From assembly GCF_035083965.1 (NCBI RefSeq), contig NC_089740.1, forward strand, positions 7,437,552-7,501,551: a DNA stretch of 64,000 nt, given 5' to 3'. Positions 45,701 through 55,915 of the stretch are shown one piece after another. Both the position numbers and the translations under genes were made by a program. Numbering within the stretch: the first letter of the stretch is position 1; each line of letters starts with the position of its first letter. Under the pieces are notes generated by a model, which had not been told where the DNA came from, made no database searches, and saw nothing but the letters and a program-made list of their open reading frames with translations. Source of the DNA: Branchiostoma lanceolatum. Its lineage: Eukaryota > Chordata > Leptocardii > Amphioxiformes > Branchiostomatidae.

Positions 45701-46532
45701 TTTTAGTACTTTCATTACCATCTATTCAACGTAAAGCCTTGTTGATTTGATTATATGGATGACAGGGACCGATGCGAGCAGCGAATAAGATAATAAAAAT
45801 AAGTTTGGCGAAAAAAGTGACCTTCACTATAAAATCTACATGGTCAGGAAGGATGATCAAAACTTAACACACATGTAAGTATCATAATGGTATACCGATT
45901 GATAGATTCTTCATCTTTGTTCTTTCACATCTTCTTCTTTAACTTTGGAATTGGCTTTTGGCATTCTACGACATTCTTTTATTAGTATCTGTTTTCGGAA
46001 ATATTTTTATGCAATTTACAGCAAATATTGTCTCATTTTGCAGCTGCATTATACGATTTACAGTATGGCCGAAAGGTTTGTCTGTTTTTGGAAACGGACA
46101 GATATTCAAATCAACATGGCCTAAGAATAAAGTGACTTACATCTGAAGCAAGCGTTGTATTTACAACAGCTTTTCTGTGTTTTTAGGGCAGTCACAAGCT
46201 TACAATGCCAGAAATGAGCAAAACATTTACACTAAAAACAGTCTGAAGCCGACCGTACAAAAAGAGCAACAAAGGTGTTATGCTTGATGAGACAGTAACA
46301 CATTTTACAAAACATTGCACATTTTGTAACTTTTTCTCTTCTCTTAATCTTTGAATCTCTAGATTGTGAAAACAAGATCTCAAAGAAAGCATCTTAAATC
46401 CCTAATAAAACATAAGCAAAGAGAAGTGTCGTATTTTAGTAAAGATATACTAGTCTAGGATCAGACAGGGAAAGACTTGCCTTTCAAGATGGCGACAAAG
46501 ATGGCGCCGCAAAGAAACCACCTCCCGTACAT
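39752..46532 (-). CDS. Gene E: nAChR alpha-type subunit (complete, 485 aa)
   Basis: Coding exons on the - strand: 46532..46481, 45630..45491, 43949..43905, 43051..42942, 42430..42230, 41888..41799, 41635..41525, 40951..40815, 40323..39752. The total is 1458 nt in one frame. Intron 1 starts with GC (AAAG then GCAAGT); the rest are GT-AG. A signal peptide MYGRWFLCGAIFVAILKG is followed by CCGLSLEADL. Loop D is NVWLRH, exon 4 has WLPDIILYNN, the Cys loop CLIDVEFFPYDQQSC is at about 150-164, and loop B is SSWAYDG. The agonist pair YYSCC is at about 214-215 with PYPDV after it. [11 protein letters not shown] precedes M2 (Glu at 20'). M3, EWLFCGCC in the loop, and M4 follow. The protein is an alpha-type subunit by its Cys pair, but in exon pattern and loop it groups with non-alpha C and D rather than alpha A and B. 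Confidence 0.93.
42481..42513. repeat. (ACTC)n microsatellite
   Basis: About 33 bp of perfect ACTC in a gene E intron, 50 bp upstream of exon 5. Confidence 0.95.
43330..43570 (-). repeat. Dispersed GC-rich repeat, copy in gene E intron
   Basis: Shares GGGTGTCCCACGGGGCCACG, GTCACGCCCGAAA and the GGGTCCCG centre with an inverted relative at about 63240..63530. It contains a run of 11 G. Confidence 0.75.
44045..44345 (+). mobile_element. tRNA-derived SINE (deuterostome core type)
   Basis: The head has an A-box-like GTGGCGTCGCAGTGGCAGTG and a degenerate B box. It is followed by TTGTGCCCTTGGGAAAGGCA, CACTCAGGTAAAAATGAGTG and a downstream GGAGAGTCACACCTCGAGCA stretch. The GGGAAAGGCACTT plus CACTCAGGT core is of the kind seen in SINEs shared among deuterostomes. 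It lies in intron 2 of gene E. Confidence 0.75.
44713..44835 (+). mobile_element. tRNA-derived SINE fragment
   Basis: ATGGCCTTAGTGGTGC resembles an A box and GGGTTTGATTCCC a B box. The tail is CATCAATCAATAAC. It is too diverged for a functional tRNA. Intron 2 of gene E. Confidence 0.55.
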
Positions 46533-48178
46533 GTTTCTCCAGTTAGTTTACTTTTCCCGTACTGGAATCCAGAAAACACAACATGTTATCACAATCTAGG
46601 CACCTTCAGAAAACAGAGTGTACATGTAGAGACAGACAGCATCTTTGTAGTCAAGTATCTATAGTGCTGACAAAATCAATAAGAATGTGCTTAACCTTTT
46701 CAGGACATGACATGAAGTATTTTTCGAGGACCTTGTTTTAAATTTTTGCCATATATCAACAAACAGGAAATCTAGGAAGTTTTCAAGTCTTGTGAGGTAA
46801 CAAATATTCTCAATTATAAACACAAGGTGTCTCTAACCGACTGAGCTGGATTATGTTAAAGGGGACCTTTTTCAGCTGTTCAAACACATTTATTGTCACA
46901 CAAAGGCACTGGTGTCAAGAGGCGAATCGACTTAAGTTTTATCCAGTTTGAGCCATCAGTAACGCTACTTTGTAGCTTTTTAATCCTCTCGAAATTCCAG
47001 GTGGGATAGATACGTTTTCTGACGTATTCTATCTCACAAAACCACACAAATGTCGTATGCACATTTCGTGGTTTTCTGTTGGACTTCTGTTTTTACACAG
47101 ATTTGAAGCCTACACACTGAGGAGAATGTGCGTAGTTTTCGTCGTAGTAATAGACGAATATGAAGACATACAATTCAAAGTTTACAGTCAATAAGACAAA
47201 AATTAGAATCGACGTTGGCGTAAATAGGAGAAGTCGACAGTTGTCACATTTGAAAGGTGTTTACAGACTACTATGCAGTGGTCACAGGCATTGAAACGAA
47301 AACATTGACATTTGTTGAACAAAGCAAAAAGTAAAGAAATCTACACAACAAGCGTGTCGTTATGACCTGTCAGATAGAGTCGTACCGTACTCAAAAAGTC
47401 CTCGCTATTTTGTATGGCTATGTCCAGTTGTGATGTTGAAAGATTCAGTATCCGTCTTTAGTGTTGCATCTGTTTTCCTTCGAGTTGTTGTTTAAGAACG
47501 CTACATGTAGCTTGTCTACTACAGGGATGTTTCTCACTCACCTCAGTAGCGTCGGTCACTCTTCGCTTTCTTCAGACCACCAAAAGAGGCACGTAATCCA
47601 AATAGTCTGTCGGACAACCAGGAAATGGCGCCGTGGACTTGATTTAAATATCGCGACGGCTCTGTGTTTCCTCCTCAAACGTGTAGGTGTACGCTATCGT
47701 CTAGCGAAATGCATCGGGCTGCATAGTCCGTCACGTTTTGTCGACAGTACACAAAGGCCTTTGAAACAAGTATCTCCCTTTTGGTCCTTAAGTAAACATG
47801 ACAAAAAAAGGTGTTGCCATGAGCATGTAACGTCACACTACTGCTTAAGAGACAGGTGTGGTGTTAAGGCGTCATTTGACCTTAAGGCCAGACATACCAC
47901 AGCGCTCTGAAAATCATTCAACAGTAATCGTCCATATATGATTGACATTTTCTCTAGAACTCATCGCACTTTAGGGTTTTAAGCTTTTCCTTTTTTGTGT
48001 GTGGGCTGTATGTCATTGAAACGCAACTAGTCAGGCAAGAGTAGAGAATAAGGTCAAAGGTATAGTTTTTCTACAACATGTTAATCAAATGGCGACAAGT
48101 ACCAGCTACTTGAAGGTAGAAGGCGATGGGCTAGTGATGCACAGCACAACACTGACTACAATACTGTTACTGTACTAT

Positions 48179-48347
48179 CCAAGCAGAGGTTGGCTTGTTT
48201 GACGTATTCGTAGGCGTTTTTGTGGGGCTTTCTATTTTGTCGTTTTCTGTGGCTGGGAGACACAAAGAGAACCTGACAAAATAGAAAGCCCTACACTGAA
48301 ACGCATAAAATACGTCAAAAACAAGGCAGAGCCGAACCTCTGCTTGG
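48179..48347. mobile_element. Palindromic MITE, 169 bp
   Basis: Left arm starts CCAAGCAGAGGTT and the right arm ends in its complement. The inner arms TGGGGCTTTCTATTTTGTC and GACAAAATAGAAAGCCC also pair. Arms are about 65-70 bp with small gaps and a short spacer. Confidence 0.85.
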
Positions 48348-49188
48348 AGTGTATATCAACTGAATTCATGTGTATCACGAGTGGACAACAGAATATACAT
48401 GAAGTAAAATAGAAGCACTTTTTTTCTAGAAAAAAGAAGCGGAGAGATGGCATTATTCTACCTTCATCAAAAGATAATCATAAACTAGGATGTCTATTAA
48501 TTGCATCCATCTATCCATGTTAACTTGCTGAAATTGTGAAAAATAACATGTTAATGTTAATCCACGGATGATATAAGTCGACTTTCTCTGCAACTGTTCT
48601 CTTTGAAAGTTCAAGTCTAACAATTCTAAGATGATTCAAACCCTAAAGAAACGACAAAATGGAAACATCCTACACTGAATTCTAAACAAGTGATATGTAT
48701 GTCTTATTATAGTCATTCAAGCAATCTGTCAATGTAAGAAGGCATGCCCAATAAAACGCGCGTTAACTACAAATACAATAATATCATGCAAAATGCTGCT
48801 ACTAGAGGGCAGTCGCCGTTTGTTTACTCAGTAGTTAAAGACTTGTCTTGACGTGTGTAATATGCCTCTATGATCAATTGGTAACACGAGAGACACTTGA
48901 AGAAAACGTGTTGGCATCTATCACAACACGCCCTTTCCCAGTTGTAATACTATCTTCATTCTTTATAAACCAAATGTTTCCTCAACTTAATCCAACAATA
49001 CATTTCCAACGACTTTAGAGATCTTCAAATGATAAGCTACTCTCAACACGTTTACATAAACTAGTTCTACTTTGTTATGAAGGTTTTGCTGTTCCTAAGC
49101 AGTTACAGATGAAATTACGATTAATACACTGCGATATTAAAAAAGATAGCAGTCTCTGATATCTTTCAACTCCTAAGAATACATTTAG

Positions 49189-49428
49189 TTAAGGATATGG
49201 CCAGGAAAAGCAAAGGATTGCCAGAAAAGCAATCGGGGAGAAAGACTTGAAATAAAGGCACAACTTTGGTACAGCATCTATGTCACTCGGCAAATTTGTC
49301 ACTGTCAATCGAGATAAAAGCTGTGTAACAAAATCTTCCTTTGAGGAACACTTGTTTACATTTGGCGTAAAGGAAACATGATCACCATTACACAAGTCTT
49401 TCACGCGAAGCTCGGGTATCGGCGCCAT
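49189..49428 (-). CDS. Possible orphan exon or short gene (79 aa)
   Basis: An open frame starts MAPIPELRVKDLCNGDHV in a good context (AAACATGG) and ends at TAA. Its amino-acid make-up looks protein-like and it ends in a hydrophobic stretch (AFLAILCFSWPYP). I recognise no family and no following exon. It may be a first exon whose partner I cannot see, or chance. Confidence 0.2.
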   Translation of the reverse strand: MAPIPELRVKDLCNGDHVSFTPNVNKCSSKEDFVTQLLSRLTVTNLPSDIDAVPKLCLYFKSFSPIAFLAILCFSWPYP

Positions 49429-50180
49429 GTTTGTTTTACGTGCTCCTTAGTCATGTGACACAAATTCTCTCGAAGTGCATTATGGGAGATGACTTTGCTT
49501 GGTTCAGCCTCTTACTGACGTAATCAAAGTAGCCTTTCTGAAATACTATTTTGCTCAAGCGATACACGAGAAACTGATATTATCTAATGTTTTCTTCTTG
49601 TTCTATAGTCCATTTTCTGTATATGAAAATAACAGTCTATTTTACGTGTTGGGAGTCAAGTCAGTCTATCGTTTACTTCAAATTGAAAAGAGACTGTAGA
49701 TATTACCTTGCTAGGTAATAGACTTTGGTTTTAACTAATAGCATTATCATTTTATAATTATTATGATAATATGTAATCTTTGAGTTCACAGAATTTGTAG
49801 CTTTGGATCATGACGACATACATCACGACAGGTGCACGGCGGATTCTATCCTAGCATCTTGTTTACAAACTGCAGCACTGACCCTTTGAGAAAAGGGCAC
49901 GGTGTTTGATACAAAGTTTCAATCAACACCTGTTCCTGTTCTCAGTTATTCTCCAACAAATCCTTTAACAGAAGTAGGGGATACCACTGCAAATACACTA
50001 ATCTGTGTAACTCTATTGTTAAATACGTAATTATTCGCTGCAAAGAAGACTCAAGGGGGTACATTGTCTGCAATTGACCTTTAACCTTTGCGTCAAACAA
50101 TTGTAGGCCACCACTGAGTGAGACACATGATACGACATCTATTGTGTAGTACTTAAGAAGAAACTGTATTGCTCGACGGC

Positions 50181-50189
50181 ATGGGCTAG
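50181..50189 (+). promoter_or_regulatory. Two-codon upstream ORF (Met-Gly-stop)
   Basis: ATGGGCTAG ends two bases before the gene F start codon at 50192. If it is in the mature leader, ribosomes would meet it first, so initiation at the main ATG would need leaky scanning or very short-range re-initiation. Confidence 0.45.
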
Positions 50190-50191
50190 AA

Positions 50192-53100
50192 ATGTTACCA
50201 GAAATAGTCTTCCTCTCAGCCTTTCTAGCTCAGGTTGTTCCAGGTAAGACCGTTTTTAACTTTGGCGGTGGTGTGATTTGTCATGTGTCAATCAATCATA
50301 GTATGTGAGTGTTTTGATAATTAGTGGTACGTGTCTGTTAACACGTCCTTGTACGTTGTTTTGAGTTTTCTTTCTTGGGTCCATATTATCTCAATATAAA
50401 TATGCATTGACCGTTGTTGCCTCCTCATATTTGGCCTTCATATTGATAGGGGTTAGAATAGGGATCCGGGTCCGATGAAAAGCACTCAACTGGTGTTTAC
50501 AACGTGTTGAAGAGTATTTTGAGTGTGCACTTGTTTTAAGAGGGAGGGATAAGGGTGTGGTGGGGGTAGTTAGCACTGGAAAAAAAATCTTTGATCCGAT
50601 GCAATTCCGTTCTCTAGCTTGGGGTAGCCATATTACTGATATCAGAGACAGTGTATGTAACGATTATGATATATCATCATACTAAAATGAAATGTGTGGT
50701 AAATGAAAAAGCTCGACGGTTCCTCTTTTCACAAAGGGGCGGGGCAGAGGTTTACGCGGGAAACTCTGACCGGAAGTGACGTCATCTTGCCATGTGACGA
50801 TGGCGCTGGCAATCCCACCACCCTGGCATGGAGCGTCAACATTGACGGGAACCGACGGACTCTCATACTGGTGGCTAACGGGGTTTTGAACCAATTACCG
50901 CCGCCTGTGACGTACGCAGGACGACTCCAGCTGGACGGGACCAAGGACCTCCTTTTGCGGGACGTTACCATTACGGACGAGGGGGAGTACAGGTGTAGCG
51001 CCTATCCCTACCGCCTGTATGCTGTTACCTTGGTGTCACTGAAAGTATATGGTGAGTACCAAGGTTATAAATAAAGTGGAATTAAATTCATAAAAAAGCT
51101 AGAAATCATTTCGTTTTAAATCAAAAGCGAGGAAAAGGAAAGTCGTCAATTACATGGGAGGATGCATATTGATCTATCGGTCATTGATTTTAATTGTTGA
51201 ACACAGATGGTGGCGTCATTAATGATGTAACAAATGATATATTTTGAATTGGTTAGGGCAACCTAACAACGCTGCATTGCACTTTTAGTCTCATGAAAAA
51301 GCATAGTGCTTCGCCTCAATAGAGGATACGCCAAACTTATGTCTGCGTTCGTGTGGTTGTATGTCTGTCTGTCTGTCTGTAAACACTATAACTCGAGAAT
51401 TCTTAGATGGATTGTCTTGATTACTTAGTATGTGGGCAGATCTGGACAGGACTTCGAAATGATTAGATATTGGGCCCCCTACTGGCTCGTGAAAGCACTG
51501 CAGGGGAGACAAAAGTAATTGGAAGGTATCATCATCATAGCTTGTCGTTCATCTCAATCCAGTTCAGTGCGACTTCGTTCGCTTCCCGTAGGTCCGAGTC
51601 TGTGCAGGTAGGTGAGAGTCTGCAGTTGTTCATCAGGTGTTGCAAGGTTTGGGGGTCCTCACCGCAGCCGCAGGCTGCGCTGTTGGCCTTCCCCCACCGT
51701 ATCAGGTTGTCACCTGTCCTGGCCACCTTTGCCCTTGCCTGGTTCAGGGCAACCCAGTTCCTCCTGGGCAAGTCGGCCCCCGGGGGCAGGGACTCACTGG
51801 GGGGTGGGAGTGCCCTGTTGTTGTTCGGGTCACTCCTCTTCCACATCTCGATCCTGAGGGTCTCTGGTGTCTTCCCCTCTAGGCCTTGGAAGGTATGAGA
51901 TCGTGGAACTCAAATTTTCTCTTACTTTACAGCACAACCCACCCCACCAAATATAACCATCTACCCAGACGACGTGAACAAAGACGACGTTCCAGTTGGA
52001 ACGAACCTGACCTTGTCATGCACTTCAAACAATGGTCGTCCTGCCGCCAACATCGTGTGGACCATCACACCAAACAACAGACTGCTTCCTACAAAGCCTA
52101 CACTGACTACAACTGAGGGGTCTGATGGACTCTGGGACGTGACGTCATCAATCACTTTCGTCATGACCGGAAATAGAGTGACGTATGACATCCGGTGTGA
52201 CGTCACTGGACCAAGACTCATCACCAATCAGAGTGTTACAGTTGTACTTACATCTGGGCTAGGTACGTTATTCAAAGTTATAAGGTACAGAACTTCTAGA
52301 CATCTGAAGCATGTTGTATCAAAGGGCAAGAAAGATCTGTGCCCCTTGTTCCATCACATGTTAACTTTTGATATGATGTATTAACAGAACAGAATGCAAA
52401 CTTGGACCTGAAAAATATGAAATTTAACATTATTAAAGATATACGTGGCATGTTTGAATCATAATATCCCTAGCTACACGTGTGTTGCGATTTAGATGAT
52501 TTAATATTTGTATCTATGAATGTGAGATTCCATGCTCAAGTATATGAGTTTGTATATATTTCAGATTGGTCAGCCCAGCAAGGTCTAAGTACAGGCGCCT
52601 CTGTCGGTGTGGCTGTGGGGGTGGTATCAGGGATAGCTCTGATCTTCATACTGGTCCTCCTGTTAGCGAGAAACGGCGTGGGTAAAGGTTTCGGGGACAC
52701 CAGGAGTTTCGAAGGTTTGCTGTTTTGACATATACTCACCATTTTTTATCATATTGTATTGATGTTATGTTATTTGCATTTGATTTTCTTACGAATGTTT
52801 AATTGCTGTTACGCTGATGACACCCAGGCCATTAGATATGCCAAAAGAAACAGTTACTCAAGCAAATGGATAAATTTGGGAAAATTCAAAGTTTCAAAAT
52901 TTTATCTAGTTGCTTGTCAATGAGTAACTGTTTTTTGGTGTTAAATAGCTGTTGTCAAAATAGTTGTAACCCTCTAAACACAGCTAAAAGTTGATAATGA
53001 ATATTGTGCTCATGATTTTATTCTCTACATTGCAGGTGGATTTGTGAACTTCCGTATGTCCTTTTCGCGGCATCACAGAGATAAGAGTGATCTTAGCAGG

Positions 53101-53364
53101 TCAGATGTCCAACCAACTGCGCCACCTAGCGATCCATCTCCGAATCGTTACCATCGGCCGACGGCTGCTGCTGCTCTGAATAGGATGCACCAAAATCAAG
53201 AACCAAGAAGGAACTTTCACCAAGTGCCCAAATCTCGCGAGATTCCTCCCGAGACCGATCCGAACATGTTCACCAGCACACCACGTGATCCAACCTACGA
53301 AAACTACATTAAGTGGTCGCCATCATTTGTTTTGTACAGCAAAGAATCAAGTGTACAAGTTTGA
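50192..53364 (+). CDS. Gene F: type I membrane protein with two Ig domains (about 380 aa)
   Basis: Coding exons: 50192..50243, 50737..51051, 51933..52262, 52565..52681, 53036..53364, all joined in phase 1, total 1143 nt. A signal peptide MLPEIVFLSAFLAQVVPG precedes Ig domain 1, which is V-like: VILPCDD, Trp in LAWSV, and DEGEYRCSA. Ig domain 2 has LTLSCTSNN, NIVWTI and YDIRCDV, resembling the second domain of nectin/CD80-type receptors. A membrane segment (VGVAVGVVSGIALIFILVLL) is followed by ARNG and a tail rich in Pro, Ser and Arg. TYENYIKW near the end contains a YxN motif. A donor at 52715 would add 11 residues in the same frame. The role is probably cell adhesion or immune-type recognition; the exact family is not certain. 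A LINE fragment sits antisense in intron 2. Confidence 0.82.
51535..51846 (-). mobile_element. LINE reverse-transcriptase C-terminal fragment
   Basis: A 103-codon frame contains RWGKANSAACGCG, EDPQTLQHLMNNC and LREANEVALNW, the zinc-knuckle-like tail common at the C-terminus of non-LTR retrotransposon polymerases. It lies antisense in intron 2 of gene F. No upstream RT domain is present, as expected of a 5'-truncated insertion. Confidence 0.75.
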
Positions 53365-54459
53365 CTGTTTTGAATTGGTACTGTACTTTGCGAATTGACA
53401 ATAATATTTTGTATTTGTATGAGACAATATATCCTTGGATTTTGATATTGAGAAGCTAGTTTCTTGCCTTTAACCCTCATATTATACAAGAAAATTAATG
53501 TAGTGATCAATAACATTTTCAACTTGTGTGCAGATTACCATGTTTTGTATCTGATCTTATCATATTTTGTGGTGCATATTCTGTATCAAACTATGAAAAC
53601 TACGTGTCTTGTTTGTAGTCTTTTCCATGGCTCAATTTAGTGAACAGATTTTCTGAGGCAGTGGGCCGGCGATTGAGGGTACATAGAATTGATTATTTTG
53701 ACGTCGTTCATAAAGGATTGATTTATATCATCAGAAATTCCTGATTGATTATGTGAAAAATGAATTCTACACTGGTATAATGAGTATCACACAGAAATGC
53801 AGATATAGCAGAGCAAACTAGATGCATATATGCAATCAAGTAACAACTATTCTCTTTCAAAGTCTGAAATAAAACCGACTTCTGGCAGTACAAAAAAAGT
53901 TGCTAGGGATCCCAAACCTACATCACTTACTCTCTACTCCAAGAGATATCCACCGCTCAAAAATCATGACCATTGCATGTCCAAAACACAAAGTATCTAA
54001 ACAGGAAATTCCGCTGCAGAAACGTAACGTAAGTTGCTTTGTGGCGCCATTCTGAGGTCTCAAGGCCAACCCACATACCAAATATCAATACGATATCCAT
54101 GTAGGTATTCTCGAATTATGTTGCTCATCCACACACACAGATACAAACGTTACCCAAAACATAACCTTCATACAAGCAGGGCCTGGTGTGTCACCCCCAG
54201 GCCCCACCCCGACTCGAAGAAACCCCGAACAATCCGGTCAATGCTAGCGCAGAGTTGATGCGCACAATTCCGAGAATGAGTCAAGCTTCGTGCCAGCTGG
54301 ACTAAAACAATCATTGATACCACGCCGATAACATAGTGACCATTCTATCCCGGATTTAAATATAGCGCCATGTGGAGTGCGAAGAGCCTTGTGCAATACA
54401 AAGACAAATATAAGTATTACTGTTTTAGTGAAACATTCCGTAAACTTTGCGTTGGGTTA
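53365..54459. other. Gene F 3' flank and dispersed repeat
   Basis: No coding segment. It includes a CTAGGG-family repeat at about 53860..54130 with ATCCCAAACCTA and CCAAATATCAATACG segments related to those at 16730 and 19330. Confidence 0.55.
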
Positions 54460-54754
54460 AGCCCCGGTCACACTAAACTCACGTCGTACCTACGACGCAC
54501 GTACGATGCATTTCCCGTACAACGCAGGTAAATCGCAGGTAAATCGCAGGTAAATCGTAGGTAAAATTAGCTATCGCAGAGCGTCGGGTGATGTTCAAAA
54601 TTTTCCGGCGTCGTGCGATTTGTCACGTGTCGCTCATCTTATATGTGTGCACGTTTCATCTGACCTTTGCAAGATGGTGATGCCACCAGAAAGAATCAGG
54701 CTGGTGTGACTGCAGATACAGCTGAATAAAGTACAGGGAAGGCAAGCTGTAATT

Positions 54755-54937
54755 TTGGCAGCCCTCATCAGGGTTCTGCAAGAAAGACAGAATGCGAGAA
54801 GGCGACGGAGGTGGTGGGCGAGGCCGTGGATCCAGCGGTGGACCTTACTAGGCCAATACGACACACTTTTGATTGAGTTGGCTCGAGAGTGTGGTGGGGA
54901 CTACTTCAGAAACCAAAAGCTGTCGAGCGCACAGTGA
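54755..54937 (+). pseudogene. Harbinger transposase N-terminal fragment
   Basis: A 60-codon frame with RRRRRWWARPWIQRW, then GQYDTLLIEL and FRNQKL, matching the start of HARBI1-like transposases (basic, WW.RPW, then a G.Y..L..EL helix). It is not followed by the DDE nuclease domain. A stop follows at once, so it is non-functional. Confidence 0.7.
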
Positions 54938-55819
54938 GCGCTGCTATATGTTTGCATAATCTCAGAGAGAAAGGTACCCAGGCTTACAAAACAGAGACTT
55001 GTGGCCAGCGGGGCAAGTTGTCCCTGGGGCATGGAGGCAGGCCGGGATGTTTGGATGAGATGCGAAATGTGCGGGGGGAAATGTGGCAAAAATAGAGGGA
55101 AAACAGCTAAGAGTCTATCTGAAACAGTACTACAATAAACCTGTGGGTTCGTTGCCATGGCAGCACCATATGATATAGGCCGATTTGCATGTATAGATAT
55201 GTGCGCTGATGATGGCTTCAGTTGTTTTTAGTTTATGACAACAGAGACGCATAAGCATAAAGATATATCTTCTAGTAACTTTATTTTTCACCCCTTAATA
55301 TCAAGATATGTTAATGAAATAATCTTTACAAATCACCCTTTCACATCCGGGGCAAACTGGCTTGGACAAAATAACGTTTTGTTGCATCGCATCCTTATTC
55401 TTTTAATGTATTAGAACGCCTCTTATTCAGTTTTGTTTTCGAATTTATGTTTGAAACAACCTCACAGAAGTACATTTAATTCGTACAGATACATGCACTT
55501 CTGAATTGCGTTGATCTTACATGATAACACACCTATGTACACAATATTGCCTTAAACAACCACTCAGAAGTAAAGATATAAAACGAGGGTGAAACGAAAA
55601 CATTCCAACTGATCATGGAGCACAACATTTCTTTATGGTTTGATACATATCTTCAGTGGGATGTACTGATATATGGATTTCTCTGAAAGTGAAGTGCATG
55701 TGACAGCAATTAACTGCAAAATGAAAGTTTCAGTCTTTTTAGTATCTTTCTTTCGTTAAGAGATACAGGATGATATGTTTACAACATAAAGCAATCGTTG
55801 ATATCAATAAAAAAAAAAC

Positions 55820-55915
55820 TCAGTTCTGGTCGTCCTGCTGGTTGTGCTGCTGTTCCCGGGCGTCTGCCAGCTTCAGATAGCCGTGACACCAGAGTATAGC
55901 ATACAGACGTCACGC
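55820..55915 (-). pseudogene. C-terminal remnant of a second transposon protein
   Basis: On the - strand a frame reads ILWCHGYLKLADAREQQ, then a Gln-rich tail and TGA. It is placed like the Myb/SANT-type partner of Harbinger elements. The match to that partner is inference from position; upstream frame is broken. Confidence 0.4.

Larger units (their letters stand above)
46533..50191. other. Intergenic between divergent genes E and F (3.7 kb)
   Basis: Both promoters should lie here. No TATA box is clear at either end. It contains a hairpin MITE (48179..48347) and one possible orphan exon (49189..49428). The 149-codon frame at 47461..47910 shows no family features and is left out. Confidence 0.5.

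Noticed and set aside
47461..47910. 149-codon frame on the + strand
   Set aside because: No family signature, signal peptide or adjoining exon; composition is unremarkable.
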